Shown: piece by piece, positions 25,283-34,213 of the stretch
How positions within the stretch are numbered: position 1 is the stretch's first letter
Layout: each line of letters starts with the position of its first letter
Translations under genes and position numbers: made by a program
From: Paenibacillus endoradicis
Lineage (GTDB): Bacteria > Bacillota > Bacilli > Paenibacillales > Paenibacillaceae
Assembly: GCF_024721975.1 (NCBI RefSeq)
Contig: NZ_JANQBB010000003.1
Location: 124,001-188,000, forward strand
Length of the DNA stretch: 64,000 nucleotides
Reading direction: 5' to 3'
Notes under the pieces: model-generated
The model's database searches: none
What the model saw: only the letters and a program-made list of their open reading frames with translations
Told to the model about the DNA's origin: nothing

Positions 25283-25981
25283 ATGAGATATTTTATTAGA
25301 GATGAACGCGGAAATATGAGTCTGGAATCAGCTTTAGTGATACCAGTAATTATGTCAGTTATTGTAATTATGACGGTCGCTGCTATATATGTATTCCAAG
25401 TTGTATTTTTGCAATATGTTTCTTTGTCTACTGTGGAGCGTGCTGCATTCATCTGGGATGATGCGGATCGCCAAATAATAACTGGTCAACTAAGAAGTGA
25501 AGAGCAATATGGATTATATGAGAATGAGATTATGTTGCAATTAGTAAGTAAGATTATTCCGATTGATAACTCTCAGCGAACTACAAGTCTTGATATCATC
25601 TCAGATTCGAATTCAGAATCAGATGAAAGTAATACATCTCCACTAACAACTCTAATTTCAGATAAATTAGTTCTAGCTCAGCAACATATTGAGCATATGA
25701 ATCTTAATGTGAATGGTCAAATATCATATTCACACCCCGCATTACTCCCCCGTATTGAAGTTACTCTCAAGCAACAACTGTCCCCTCTTACATGGCGAAA
25801 GCAACAAGTATTTGCCTCCCCTGCTTACACAACGCACCGCAGTCTCGTTAATCCAATTAGTTTCATTCGAAGTGTCGATCTTATCATGTATTACACCGAG
25901 AAATTGAAAAAAATGACCAGTTCTGAACAATCTGAGTGGAAGCAAAATGGAGGGAAGGCTATAAAATCCTTCTCTTCTTAG
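25283..25981 (+). CDS. TadE-like minor pseudopilin
   Basis: This 232-residue protein begins with ERGNMSLESALVIPVIM, a TadE-type processing region with the conserved glutamate, followed by one membrane helix (about 16-38) and an extracytoplasmic domain. It starts four bases after the pilin gene. TadE-like proteins are processed by the prepilin peptidase and act as minor pilins. The later region is Ser/Asn-rich (about 105-120). Confidence 0.82.
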   Translation: MRYFIRDERGNMSLESALVIPVIMSVIVIMTVAAIYVFQVVFLQYVSLSTVERAAFIWDDADRQIITGQLRSEEQYGLYENEIMLQLVSKIIPIDNSQRTTSLDIISDSNSESDESNTSPLTTLISDKLVLAQQHIEHMNLNVNGQISYSHPALLPRIEVTLKQQLSPLTWRKQQVFASPAYTTHRSLVNPISFIRSVDLIMYYTEKLKKMTSSEQSEWKQNGGKAIKSFSS

Positions 25982-25995
25982 ATAAGGATGATCAT

Positions 25996-28212
25996 ATGAG
26001 AATAAATCAGTTATGGTTCAGAAAAGATGGTTCAGTTACGATATTTTGTACATTAATGATGACAGTATTAATACTGTTTTTTATGGTTCTATTAGACTAT
26101 GCACGTATTCTACTGTTTCATAGGACGACAGAATCGGCAGCTATGCTGTCGATTCAATCTGTTCTTTCTGCATATGATCAACAAATATATGAGCAATATG
26201 GTTTATTTGGTAGAGGAGGTACAGATAATAACGATTTATTTAAGGGATTAGTTCAAGCTAATCATGGAACATCGATGAGTCTATTTTCGTTAAAACAAAC
26301 GTTTGATCTCGCTCCGTTAGAGGTAGGTGAGATGAGTGTAACAACTGATCATTACCTTGGTGAATATGATGTCTTTAGAAGACAAGTGCTAGAAGAGATG
26401 AAATATAAAGCTCCAATTGAATTTTCTTTAGAATTTATGGATAAATGGGTAACATTATCCGATTCAGTTTCACAAGCCGAAAGTATGATGGATACGATGA
26501 ATCGTCTAGAGGATTTATTTCTTGAAAGAGAAAAAAAACTGGAGAAAGCAATGGAATTGCATGAAATGTTAGGAAAACAATTACCAAAGAGTAGTTACTA
26601 TATGTATGCTACTTCGAAATTAAGTAAAGTAGTTAGTGGTTATAGTAGTTATCACAGTTGGATGAATTATCAATCAGATATTATGGTGCAATTACAAAGC
26701 GATTCCTTGACAGAAGAGCAAAAAGAAGAACTTGAAAGCGAAAGCACAAAATATGATGAGCAAATTAGTTCATACTTGAATTCATATAATCAGATGTCGA
26801 AATATTTAAAAATGTATGCGAACGATTTGCAAAAGACAAGTGATCAAATAGCTACAGAAATTCTTTCTAATATAGCAACAGCAAGTACACTTAATAATAC
26901 AATTGAAGTACAGTATGAACTGTATATGAATTCGGGACAACAAGGCACAACTCCAATAGATAGTAATGATTTAGGGCAGCAACTTAGCTCGCTTACATTT
27001 GATGATGAAGGATTAGTACGTCCAGAGCAATTCTTTCAAGAATACAAAAAAGAAATCCAGTCGCAACAACAATTACTTGATGAATATATTGATCACAATA
27101 ATTCGCTTCTTAGTGAACTTTCATCCGCAATAAATTCTCCGAATGTCGCCTCCGATGCTTCTGTCAAACAAACATCGTTGAATCAACTTATGAAGAAAAG
27201 CACTTCTCTAAAACAGCAGTATGAAACAGCATATTATTCGCCTGCTACAATATTATCATTTTGGCAGAAGCAAGTTAATTCCACAAAGCTCGTAAAAGAT
27301 CAACTTAAACAGAATGAGAAGCAATACTCAGAACAATTATCAGAGCTGGCAAGTATAACGGAATTATTTGCGAACAAGGAAAAGGTTAGTGAATATAAAG
27401 ACCAATACAAGAAATTAGAAGAACGTTACGAATTCAATTACCGGATTAATAAGGAGCAGGAAGAAGATCAAGAACCTGATAGCAAGGGTGATGAAGCTAC
27501 AGGAAGGAAACAAGCTCAGGCAGCTACATACCAATTAAAATCATTGCTTCAATCATTGGGAGAGATGGCGTTAAATGCTAGAGATTATATCTATTTGAAT
27601 GAATACATTATGAATCGCTATACACATTTTCCTTTGGGAGAATCCTCTAGTGAAACAAGTAGTATTGACGCAGAATTTCTAGATTATAGTAAGCAGGAAG
27701 TTGAATACATAATATATGGTGTACATGAGCCGCTTGAGAATGTACTACTAGCATATGGTGAAATATTTGCATTTCGCTTTGCAATTAGAACAATTGAAGG
27801 ACTGATTGCTAATCGAGTATTAGGCAATCCCATACTGGTGTTTTCAGCCGCTGTTGTTCACGGTATACGAGCGGCAATGGTAGATATGCAACAATTGTTG
27901 ACAAAAGGATCCACAGAATTATCAAAATATGTACCTATACAAATTGAATATGCGCAATATTTACGATTGTTTTTAATAATGCATGCTGGAGGAAGGGACA
28001 AGAGACTATCGAGAATGATTGCTGTCATTGAGCAGAAGTTATCTATTACATTATTATCGGTGCCGACTGCGATTACAGGCCAAGTAACAACGACTATGAG
28101 TCTATGGTCCTTACCAGGAATATCTGAAATGATAGGTGCAGTCACTCCAATGAACAATAGAATACGGGGGAATATCTATGAGAAGACAGATATTGTCACG
28201 GTATCTTATTAA
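25996..28212 (+). CDS. Large Tad-associated pseudopilin-like protein with coiled coils
   Basis: The 738-residue protein starts with a TadE/TadG-like end (KDGSVTIFCTLMMTVLILFFMVLLDYARI), one membrane helix and ESAAMLSIQ. It continues with long stretches of predicted coiled coil (about 140-500, rich in Gln/Lys/Glu/Leu) and a more compact hydrophobic C-terminal region. It resembles the DUF5702-type proteins of Firmicute tad loci; that name is a tentative match. The start is ATG 25996 with AAGGATG upstream, since the 25936 frame lies inside the preceding gene. It probably spans the wall as part of the pilus base or export path. Confidence 0.75.
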   Translation: MRINQLWFRKDGSVTIFCTLMMTVLILFFMVLLDYARILLFHRTTESAAMLSIQSVLSAYDQQIYEQYGLFGRGGTDNNDLFKGLVQANHGTSMSLFSLKQTFDLAPLEVGEMSVTTDHYLGEYDVFRRQVLEEMKYKAPIEFSLEFMDKWVTLSDSVSQAESMMDTMNRLEDLFLEREKKLEKAMELHEMLGKQLPKSSYYMYATSKLSKVVSGYSSYHSWMNYQSDIMVQLQSDSLTEEQKEELESESTKYDEQISSYLNSYNQMSKYLKMYANDLQKTSDQIATEILSNIATASTLNNTIEVQYELYMNSGQQGTTPIDSNDLGQQLSSLTFDDEGLVRPEQFFQEYKKEIQSQQQLLDEYIDHNNSLLSELSSAINSPNVASDASVKQTSLNQLMKKSTSLKQQYETAYYSPATILSFWQKQVNSTKLVKDQLKQNEKQYSEQLSELASITELFANKEKVSEYKDQYKKLEERYEFNYRINKEQEEDQEPDSKGDEATGRKQAQAATYQLKSLLQSLGEMALNARDYIYLNEYIMNRYTHFPLGESSSETSSIDAEFLDYSKQEVEYIIYGVHEPLENVLLAYGEIFAFRFAIRTIEGLIANRVLGNPILVFSAAVVHGIRAAMVDMQQLLTKGSTELSKYVPIQIEYAQYLRLFLIMHAGGRDKRLSRMIAVIEQKLSITLLSVPTAITGQVTTTMSLWSLPGISEMIGAVTPMNNRIRGNIYEKTDIVTVSY

Positions 28213-29164
28213 ATTAACTCAATATAAAAAAGCTCAACTCCCCATGAAAACAAATAATGAATCTGGTTCAATTACAATGGAAGCAGCGCTAGTTATGCCT
28301 ATATTTATTCTCTTTCTTTTTGTATTCTATCTTTTGCTAATGACTATATCCGCTCAGATGGCTTTACAAGCGACCGCTGCTTCATCCGTACAACAAATAT
28401 CTGCACATATGCATCCAATAGCATTAATGGTTAATGAATTGAAAGATCGAACAGGATCGAATACAACGATTCAATATGATAATGCAGATGAGGGATGGAA
28501 GAAAACAGTCTATGACATAAGTGGAGTATTGCCCGCACCTATGGATTCATTAGTTCAAGAAGGCTTGAAAGGGAATTGGTGGCCGGCAACCAATATTGCT
28601 GGAACTATACTAGGGAAAGATATATTGGATACGATGATACAAAGTCAGGTGTCTTCACCTGTACTTCAAAAGGAAAAAGTAGAGCTTGCATACCTCCAGT
28701 TACCCGATCTAATCAATTATACCGACCTTAATGTGACACTATCGCTAGAGTATGAGTTGCCAATCAAAGTTCCTCTGCTGAATCAAGTAATTACAATAAG
28801 GGAGCAAGCTGTTCAACGGGTATGGATTCCCGATGTTCGACCTTCCTACTATGAAGTTAATGAGGAAGAGGATGCATACATCTATGTCGTGTCACTTACC
28901 CCTGATCCTGTAAAGCCAGGGCATAAGGCAACGCTAAAAGTAATAACGATACCTAATACTAAGATTAGCTTGGAAATCATTTATAAAAGTGGAAGTAGTG
29001 TTGCTAGGCATCTAGGAGAAGTGACTTCTAATGATAAAGGAGAAGCGGAATGGACGTGGCATGTTTCGGGTAATACGACGGTTGGTACATGGAATATGAA
29101 CATAAAACTTCCTGAAAAATCATATTCGGTTGAACATATATTTAATGTTGCAAAGAACAAATAG
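28178..29164 (+). CDS. Second TadE-like protein with Ig-like C-terminal domain
   Basis: The 328-residue protein carries a TadE-type segment, NESGSITMEAALVMPIFILF at residues 27-46 with a conserved glutamate, then a membrane helix and an outer region. The C-terminal 85 residues (from about 245) look like an Ig-like beta sandwich (PGHKATLKVITIPNTKISLEI, DKGEAEWTWHV). GGGGG precedes ATG 28178, which lies inside the previous gene's 3' end, giving a 35-base overlap and tight coupling. It could be the tip or a minor pilin with an adhesive domain. Confidence 0.78.
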   Translation: MRRQILSRYLIKLTQYKKAQLPMKTNNESGSITMEAALVMPIFILFLFVFYLLLMTISAQMALQATAASSVQQISAHMHPIALMVNELKDRTGSNTTIQYDNADEGWKKTVYDISGVLPAPMDSLVQEGLKGNWWPATNIAGTILGKDILDTMIQSQVSSPVLQKEKVELAYLQLPDLINYTDLNVTLSLEYELPIKVPLLNQVITIREQAVQRVWIPDVRPSYYEVNEEEDAYIYVVSLTPDPVKPGHKATLKVITIPNTKISLEIIYKSGSSVARHLGEVTSNDKGEAEWTWHVSGNTTVGTWNMNIKLPEKSYSVEHIFNVAKNK

Positions 29165-29180
29165 TTAAAGGAGAAAAGAT

Positions 29181-29687
29181 ATGGAGAGCTACTGGCTAGC
29201 AATACTAATCGTTATCATCGCATTTTATTTTGATGTGACTTCATTGAAAATACCGAATTGGATATGCTTAAGTTCTCTTCTATTTGGTTACAGTTTTTGT
29301 ATGTACCAAGAGGGATGGTTGGGGGGATGGTGGGTAACGATTGCTGTGCTTGTTGGTTTTATTCCTATGTGGTTAATTTATCTTTTTAAAGGGATTGGAG
29401 CGGGTGACGTAAAGCTATTTGCATCATTAGCGGCTCTTATTGGTGTGAAACCTATTATTGAATTAATGATTTTATCTTTCCTATTTGGCGGTGTCATTTC
29501 CATTCTATTTATCGGCTATCGAACATTACTAAAAATTAATCATAGATTTCGATATTACTATAGTAATTATATTGTCGAAGCTCAAAGTACACCGACATTA
29601 ATAGCATTAGGTATTAAAAAGGTACATCATTTTCCGTTTATGCTAGCTGTTACACCAGCTATGATCGTAGTCTATTTGTTAAGGTAA
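29181..29687 (+). CDS. tadV: A24 family prepilin peptidase (TadV/CpaA)
   Basis: This 168-residue integral membrane aspartyl protease has no N-terminal methylase domain. Catalytic aspartates are D18 (FDVTSLKIPN) and D76 in GAGD (73-76), followed by VKLF, as expected for the A24 family. It should cut the Flp1 pilin and the TadE-like proteins. AAAGGAG lies just before ATG 29181. About five hydrophobic segments are seen. Confidence 0.92.
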   Translation: MESYWLAILIVIIAFYFDVTSLKIPNWICLSSLLFGYSFCMYQEGWLGGWWVTIAVLVGFIPMWLIYLFKGIGAGDVKLFASLAALIGVKPIIELMILSFLFGGVISILFIGYRTLLKINHRFRYYYSNYIVEAQSTPTLIALGIKKVHHFPFMLAVTPAMIVVYLLR

Positions 29688-29741
29688 TGCTTTCGAAGCT
29701 ACTTTTTATGAATAAGTGTTATAAAAAGTATTAGGAGGTTC

Positions 29742-31193
29742 ATGATGAAACATTTGAAAATCGATTATACAATGAATAATGGCCATCAGATGACCATAGA
29801 ACGAACAGATCCATTCACTTCTCGTGATATGAATGCACTAGAGATGAATATGCTAAGTGCAAATATAGTACATACGTTTCTTCCATTTGATTGGAATGAA
29901 ATTGATAATGAGATTGTCTTCGTATACCGAATTCAACACTTTAAGTTACTGACTCATTTTTACCAACCGGGAAGCATTAAGATGATCGATTACTATAGTT
30001 TGTTACTTTCTTTACTTGATGCACTCGTCACTTGTTACGACTACATGCTACGACCTCAATGTTGTCTTCTTGATGAAAAGTTAATTTACTTTGACCCAAC
30101 AAATAATAGTATTCGATTAGTATATCTACCAGTGCAAGAACAATATCATAAGGAAGATCATCAATTATTATTATTAGCAGTTAGATGGTCACAACTTGTA
30201 GACAGTTTGCATTATGAAGGATACCAAAAAATATTACAATTAATAGGCAGTCAACATTTTCCGATCATTCCACTGCGTCAACTATTATTAGATCTTATTC
30301 ACCAACTATCTTCTAATTCACAGGAAGGGCTGCAAACCCCATACATAGAAAAAGTAAAGCCAGGTTCGGTTTTATATTATGTTCAGAATGAGTCTGAACA
30401 GTCTTCTGAGCAATCCTCTATTGGATTCGTAAGGTCAGAGAATGATGAGGGCTATGATGATTGGGAAGATGAAGCAGAGAGTAAACCGCTAGGTTGGAAG
30501 CATTACGCAGTTATCCTGCTTATTATAACAATTGTTGGATTGTCTTGGAAAAATCTTTATTTTGAAGATGCTACGACAACCAATTTCTTATTTAGCTGTG
30601 GAATCACACTTATTATGTTGACAGGAATTGTTATTGTTCTCAAACAACATTGGAAGGTGTTGAGCTATAAGAAACGTGATTACCAACAAGAAAATTTGTC
30701 ACTTGCTACTAATCCTAATCAATCCATATACCCGTCTCAACCATCGTTAATAGAACAACCAGTAAAATCTAATCTGGAGGTAAAGCCATTACACAATAAT
30801 GAACAGGTACGAGTTGCACCACCACAGGCAACCGTTAAGCTTGATCAAGAGCATTCAACGACAGCTCTCGCATCTAATCGGAGTAATGGCACACCATCCT
30901 TATTAAGAAAACTATTTGATGATGAGCAACGGATTATTGTTAATGACAATCGATTTCTAATAGGTCGTGCTGAAGAAGGTGTTCACTATCAAGATGACGC
31001 ATCAGGTGTATCTCGCGTTCACCTGGAAGTCGAAGTAGATAATGGATCGATCCATATTAAAGATGTTGGATCACGCAATGGCAGTTATTTGAATGGACAA
31101 TTGATGATTGCATATAAGGCCTACCCATTGTATGAAGGAGATATCATTCAGTTAGTTAATAATGAAGGACCAAAGTATCAACTGGCAGTATAG
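29742..31193 (+). CDS. FHA-domain membrane protein (DUF6382-like N-terminus)
   Basis: The 483-residue protein has an N-terminal alpha/beta domain of about 210 residues (DUF6382-like, tentative), a linker, two membrane segments near 255-272 and 284-305, a polar linker, and a C-terminal FHA domain (about 390-483). FHA marks are G408-R409, S424-R425-x-H427 and S444-R-N-G447. FHA domains bind phosphothreonine peptides, so the protein may couple the Tad machine to Ser/Thr kinase signalling; no kinase gene is present in the window. AGGAGG precedes paired ATG codons at 29742 and 29745. Confidence 0.85.
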   Translation: MMKHLKIDYTMNNGHQMTIERTDPFTSRDMNALEMNMLSANIVHTFLPFDWNEIDNEIVFVYRIQHFKLLTHFYQPGSIKMIDYYSLLLSLLDALVTCYDYMLRPQCCLLDEKLIYFDPTNNSIRLVYLPVQEQYHKEDHQLLLLAVRWSQLVDSLHYEGYQKILQLIGSQHFPIIPLRQLLLDLIHQLSSNSQEGLQTPYIEKVKPGSVLYYVQNESEQSSEQSSIGFVRSENDEGYDDWEDEAESKPLGWKHYAVILLIITIVGLSWKNLYFEDATTTNFLFSCGITLIMLTGIVIVLKQHWKVLSYKKRDYQQENLSLATNPNQSIYPSQPSLIEQPVKSNLEVKPLHNNEQVRVAPPQATVKLDQEHSTTALASNRSNGTPSLLRKLFDDEQRIIVNDNRFLIGRAEEGVHYQDDASGVSRVHLEVEVDNGSIHIKDVGSRNGSYLNGQLMIAYKAYPLYEGDIIQLVNNEGPKYQLAV

Positions 31194-31282
31194 ATCAGCA
31201 GTTTAGTTCAAAGCTACCAATTATATAGTGCATGAGAAAGTTAAGTGGTATAGCTAAAGTGTATATAATAGAAGCAGAACTA

Positions 31283-31326
31283 AAAGGAGCCTTACCAATC
31301 AATAAGATGATTGGTAAGGCTCCTTT
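31283..31326. terminator. Bidirectional terminator between the tad locus and the lipoprotein gene
   Basis: AAAGGAGCCTTACCAATCA pairs with TGATTGGTAAGGCTCCTTT over 19 bases with a six-base loop. It serves the FHA gene on the plus strand and the convergent lipoprotein gene. Confidence 0.85.
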
Positions 31327-31337
31327 GTTACTGACGA

Positions 31338-31862
31338 CTATTCTAATGTAATGCTTTTCAACCAATTTTCAGTAGCATCTAATTCCTTGTATGTCTTTTT
31401 AACATATTCGAAAGTTACAGGCTTATCACTTGGGAAATCATTAATGATGTATTGTAGATCCTCTTCGACTTGAAGAACGATATAAGTATTATCCATCTCG
31501 ATTTCGATACTATGGCTATCTGCAGCACCAATATAAATTCCTTTGGCACTAATTACTTTACTAAGTGTAAAGTCATCTGTAGCAGTTTGTCCATCATTTG
31601 ATCCAGAGTTATTACCATCTGGTTTATCAGTATCATTATCTCCATTAGAATTACCATCGCCAGAGATAGAACCAGGATCTAATTCTCCTGTTCCTTCAGG
31701 CAGGTTAGTTGATGGAACGGAACCTACATCTGTTTGTTCCTCTTGTGTGTTATTTGATGGAAGCGTATTGTTATTTTGATCGCTGCAAGCAGTAAGCATA
31801 ATAGCTAATAGAATAGCACTTGTCGTCGTGGCTGTTTTCTTTGCTTTGTTTTTCCATTTCAT
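31338..31862 (-). CDS. Putative lipoprotein, function unknown
   Basis: The 174-residue precursor has a signal peptide ending in lipobox LTAC (C26). It is followed by a long Asn/Ser/Gly/Asp linker (about 27-95) with low complexity and a folded C-terminal domain of about 75 residues (TLSKVISAKGIYIGAADSHSIEIEMDN...). The tail contains no known catalytic motif. It should be anchored on the outer face of the membrane. A GGAGG-type site precedes ATG 31862. It is convergent with the tad locus and is not part of it. Confidence 0.75.
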   Translation of the reverse strand: MKWKNKAKKTATTTSAILLAIMLTACSDQNNNTLPSNNTQEEQTDVGSVPSTNLPEGTGELDPGSISGDGNSNGDNDTDKPDGNNSGSNDGQTATDDFTLSKVISAKGIYIGAADSHSIEIEMDNTYIVLQVEEDLQYIINDFPSDKPVTFEYVKKTYKELDATENWLKSITLE

Positions 31863-31920
31863 AATCTGAAGCCACCTCCTATAATGTAATACGCAATTGT
31901 ACTATAATAAGTTGCACTTT

Positions 31921-32361
31921 TTATTTGTTGAACAAATGATTATACGGCGAATAATCAATATTTTTCTTCTTAAGAAATGTCATTAAACTATTATAATCCC
32001 GCTTAGGAGTTGCTTTTATATAGCCTTCAATACAGTGTCCACGAGTAACTGTATCGGCACCACTTTCAATTGCTACTTGTCCGATACTTGCTGCAATAGA
32101 ATGAGAAGCTATATCACGGAATGGCGTAGGAACTGGTGAAACAAGCTCCGCGAGAAATTGTTTGGAATCGTCTGTCCACATCGGACGACTTCGATCTACC
32201 CAATAGTTTTGCCAATCAAGTTTTGACTTTCCGTCACCCTTAGGCATGACTTTAAGGAATTTGCGGAACATAAAGTAGCCACCTACCGTCATAGCTGCGA
32301 GCATAACTACTGCCCAGAATACTATGAAATACATAAACCAATCATTCATCTGTAAATTCAC
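31921..32361 (-). CDS. DUF2621 (YneK-like) membrane protein
   Basis: This 146-residue protein has an N-terminal membrane segment (residues 8-31) and a soluble domain with WTDDSKQFLAELVSPVPTPFRD and TRGHCIEGYIKATPKRDY, matching the DUF2621/YneK family of Bacillales, whose function is not known. It is transcribed away from nfo. The 376-base gap before nfo holds a family B repeat (32380-32546) and otherwise only promoter-like sequence near 32684 (TATAAT). Confidence 0.82.
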   Translation of the reverse strand: MNLQMNDWFMYFIVFWAVVMLAAMTVGGYFMFRKFLKVMPKGDGKSKLDWQNYWVDRSRPMWTDDSKQFLAELVSPVPTPFRDIASHSIAASIGQVAIESGADTVTRGHCIEGYIKATPKRDYNSLMTFLKKKNIDYSPYNHLFNK

Positions 32362-32379
32362 CTCAAATTAAAATAAAAG

Positions 32380-32546
32380 CTCAAATGATTTACTTGTCAG
32401 TACCAAGAATCTGCTATGAAGCTAGGAAAGCGAGTATCGTAGCGTACGTTATAGGTACGTGAGAAACAGAGTGACCGATGAATGGCAGATTCGCCGCAGA
32501 ATAGGCTTCGTAGTTACACATCGTAATCACAAGTGGAACATTTGAG
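32380..32546 (-). repeat. Intergenic repeat, family B, copy 1 (reverse orientation)
   Basis: The element starts TCAAATGATTTACTTGTCAG and ends ACAAGTGGAACATTTGA, so the ends form an inverted repeat. Inside is GTACCAAGAAT, TATGAAGCTAGGAAA and a GTACGTTATAGGTACGTGAG block shared with other copies. Confidence 0.75.
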
Positions 32547-32737
32547 TCCACACCATGAATTATAGCTTATAATGAAAAGGTTTTCGAGCAGTAATATCGC
32601 TACTTTTCTTACTATTTTCATAATAATGCTGAAATATAGTCTGGAAGTAAGGTGCTTTACGGTTTTTCTCTTGCGAAATCGGCTATAATTGAACTACAAT
32701 TAACTGTGATTAATCTCGAGAAGGAGAGTTAAAAATT

Positions 32738-33859
32738 ATGTTGAAAATAGGTTCCCATGTTTCATTCTCAGATAAGGGATTATTAACTGCAACAAAAGAA
32801 GCAATCTCATATGATTCAAGTACATTTATGATATATACGGGGGCACCGCAAAATACGCGACGCAAACCGATTGAATCTTTATACATTGAAGAAGGCAAAG
32901 AGTTAATGAATAAGGTTGGCATTAACGAAATTGTTGTACATGCCCCCTATATCGTTAATTTAGGTTCTTACAAAGAAGATACGTTTGAACTAGGTGTTAA
33001 TTTCTTGCAAGAAGAAATCCGCCGTACACATCATATCGGAGTGCAAAACATCGTATTGCATCCGGGTGCTTATACAGATAAAGATGCTATATTTGGTATT
33101 AACCGCATTGCGGAAGGTTTGAATCAAGTTTTAGCTGGAACTACTGAAACTAATGTCAATATCGCGCTTGAGACGATGGCTGGCAAAGGTACGGAAATTG
33201 GACGTACGTTTGAAGAAATCGCTGCAATTATTGAAAAAGTAGAGTTGAATAATCGTTTAACGGTATGTCTAGATACTTGTCATATCCACGACGCAGGCTA
33301 TGATATTGTTAATGACCTAGATGGCGTGTTACAGCAGTTTGACAAAATTGTTGGGCTTGATCGAATTGCCGTTGTTCATATTAATGATAGCAAAAATAAT
33401 ATTGGTGCACATAAAGATAGACATGCTACGTTAGGTTCCGGTTATGTTGGATTCCAAACGATTCATAACATTGTTCATCATGAAGCTTTAGCGGGTAGAC
33501 CATTTATTTTGGAAACACCTTGGATTGGTAAGGATGCTAAGAAAACTGCGCCGATGTACGAAATTGAAATTGCATTGCTTCGAGGTAATGTAAAGGAGCG
33601 TTTTGGGGCGTCGTTTGTTGAAGATGTTGAGAAACTATCTCATTTCTTTGCTAAGCAAGATATCAATCCGCAGCAGTTTGTTGAGCAAACATGGGAGCTA
33701 TTGAAATCCGATGCCAAAGCTAAAAAAGCAGATCCGCGTGAACCTCAAGAGCGTCTGTACGATTTGGTGATGGAAGGAAACGTCTTGTCTGCTGAACTAT
33801 CAGAAGCAGAAGTGAATCAACGTCTTACTGCAGTGTTGTCTGGTCAAGACTTGAATTAA
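32738..33859 (+). CDS. nfo: Endonuclease IV with C-terminal extension
   Basis: This AP endonuclease acts in base excision repair. All nine trinuclear zinc ligands are present at nearly the same numbers as in the E. coli enzyme: H68, H108, E145, D179, H182, H214, D227, H229 and E259. The protein is 373 residues, against about 280-300 for the family. Residues 290-373 form an extra acidic, helical region ([20 protein letters not shown], then a charged end) of unknown role. AAGGAGAG precedes ATG 32738. It is monocistronic. Confidence 0.95.
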   Translation: MLKIGSHVSFSDKGLLTATKEAISYDSSTFMIYTGAPQNTRRKPIESLYIEEGKELMNKVGINEIVVHAPYIVNLGSYKEDTFELGVNFLQEEIRRTHHIGVQNIVLHPGAYTDKDAIFGINRIAEGLNQVLAGTTETNVNIALETMAGKGTEIGRTFEEIAAIIEKVELNNRLTVCLDTCHIHDAGYDIVNDLDGVLQQFDKIVGLDRIAVVHINDSKNNIGAHKDRHATLGSGYVGFQTIHNIVHHEALAGRPFILETPWIGKDAKKTAPMYEIEIALLRGNVKERFGASFVEDVEKLSHFFAKQDINPQQFVEQTWELLKSDAKAKKADPREPQERLYDLVMEGNVLSAELSEAEVNQRLTAVLSGQDLN

Positions 33860-33879
33860 ATTAAAAATCTAAGTCTAGA

Positions 33880-34177
33880 AAGCGGGCTTTCAGAACCAAG
33901 AAGATGGAGCAAAGCTAATCATCGAAATCACAAGCAATAAAACGAAACCCAGCAACGTGTACGGTATGAGTACAACAGCGGTCAAAAGCACGAAACTTTC
34001 AATGAAGGTTCAAAAAGTGGGCTTTCAGAACCAAGAAGATGGAGCGCTACTTGAGGAAGACGGAAGCGCAAGTGTACGTTATTGGTACATGCGAACCGTA
34101 CTTCCCAAGTTCGCTTCATATTCGATGTCGAATAACCCACAGCGAGTTACATCGTTATTAAAGTCTGCTTTTTGAAC
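33880..34177 (-). repeat. Intergenic repeat, family B, copy 2 with degenerate partial copy
   Basis: The main copy (34008-34177) starts GTTCAAAAAG and ends CTTTTTGAAC, a 10-base inverted repeat. It holds CAGAACCAAGAAGAT, GTACGTTATTGGTACATG and TTCGCTTCATATTCGATG in reverse orientation to the tandem copies near 51.5 kb. A partial duplicate (33880-34007) shares GGGCTTTCAGAACCAAGAAGATGGAGC with it. Together they fill the 354-base gap between nfo and purU. A 72-codon frame inside is not considered real. Confidence 0.75.
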
Positions 34178-34213
34178 TACCTCTAAATATAACTGTTGAA
34201 AAGGAAGGTAATC

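Noticed and set aside
27858..28157. 99-codon minus-strand frame inside the large tad gene
   Set aside because: It is antisense to a long coding frame and has no start signals.
33957..34175. 72-codon frame between nfo and purU
   Set aside because: It lies within family B repeat sequence, and its frame is not kept in other copies.
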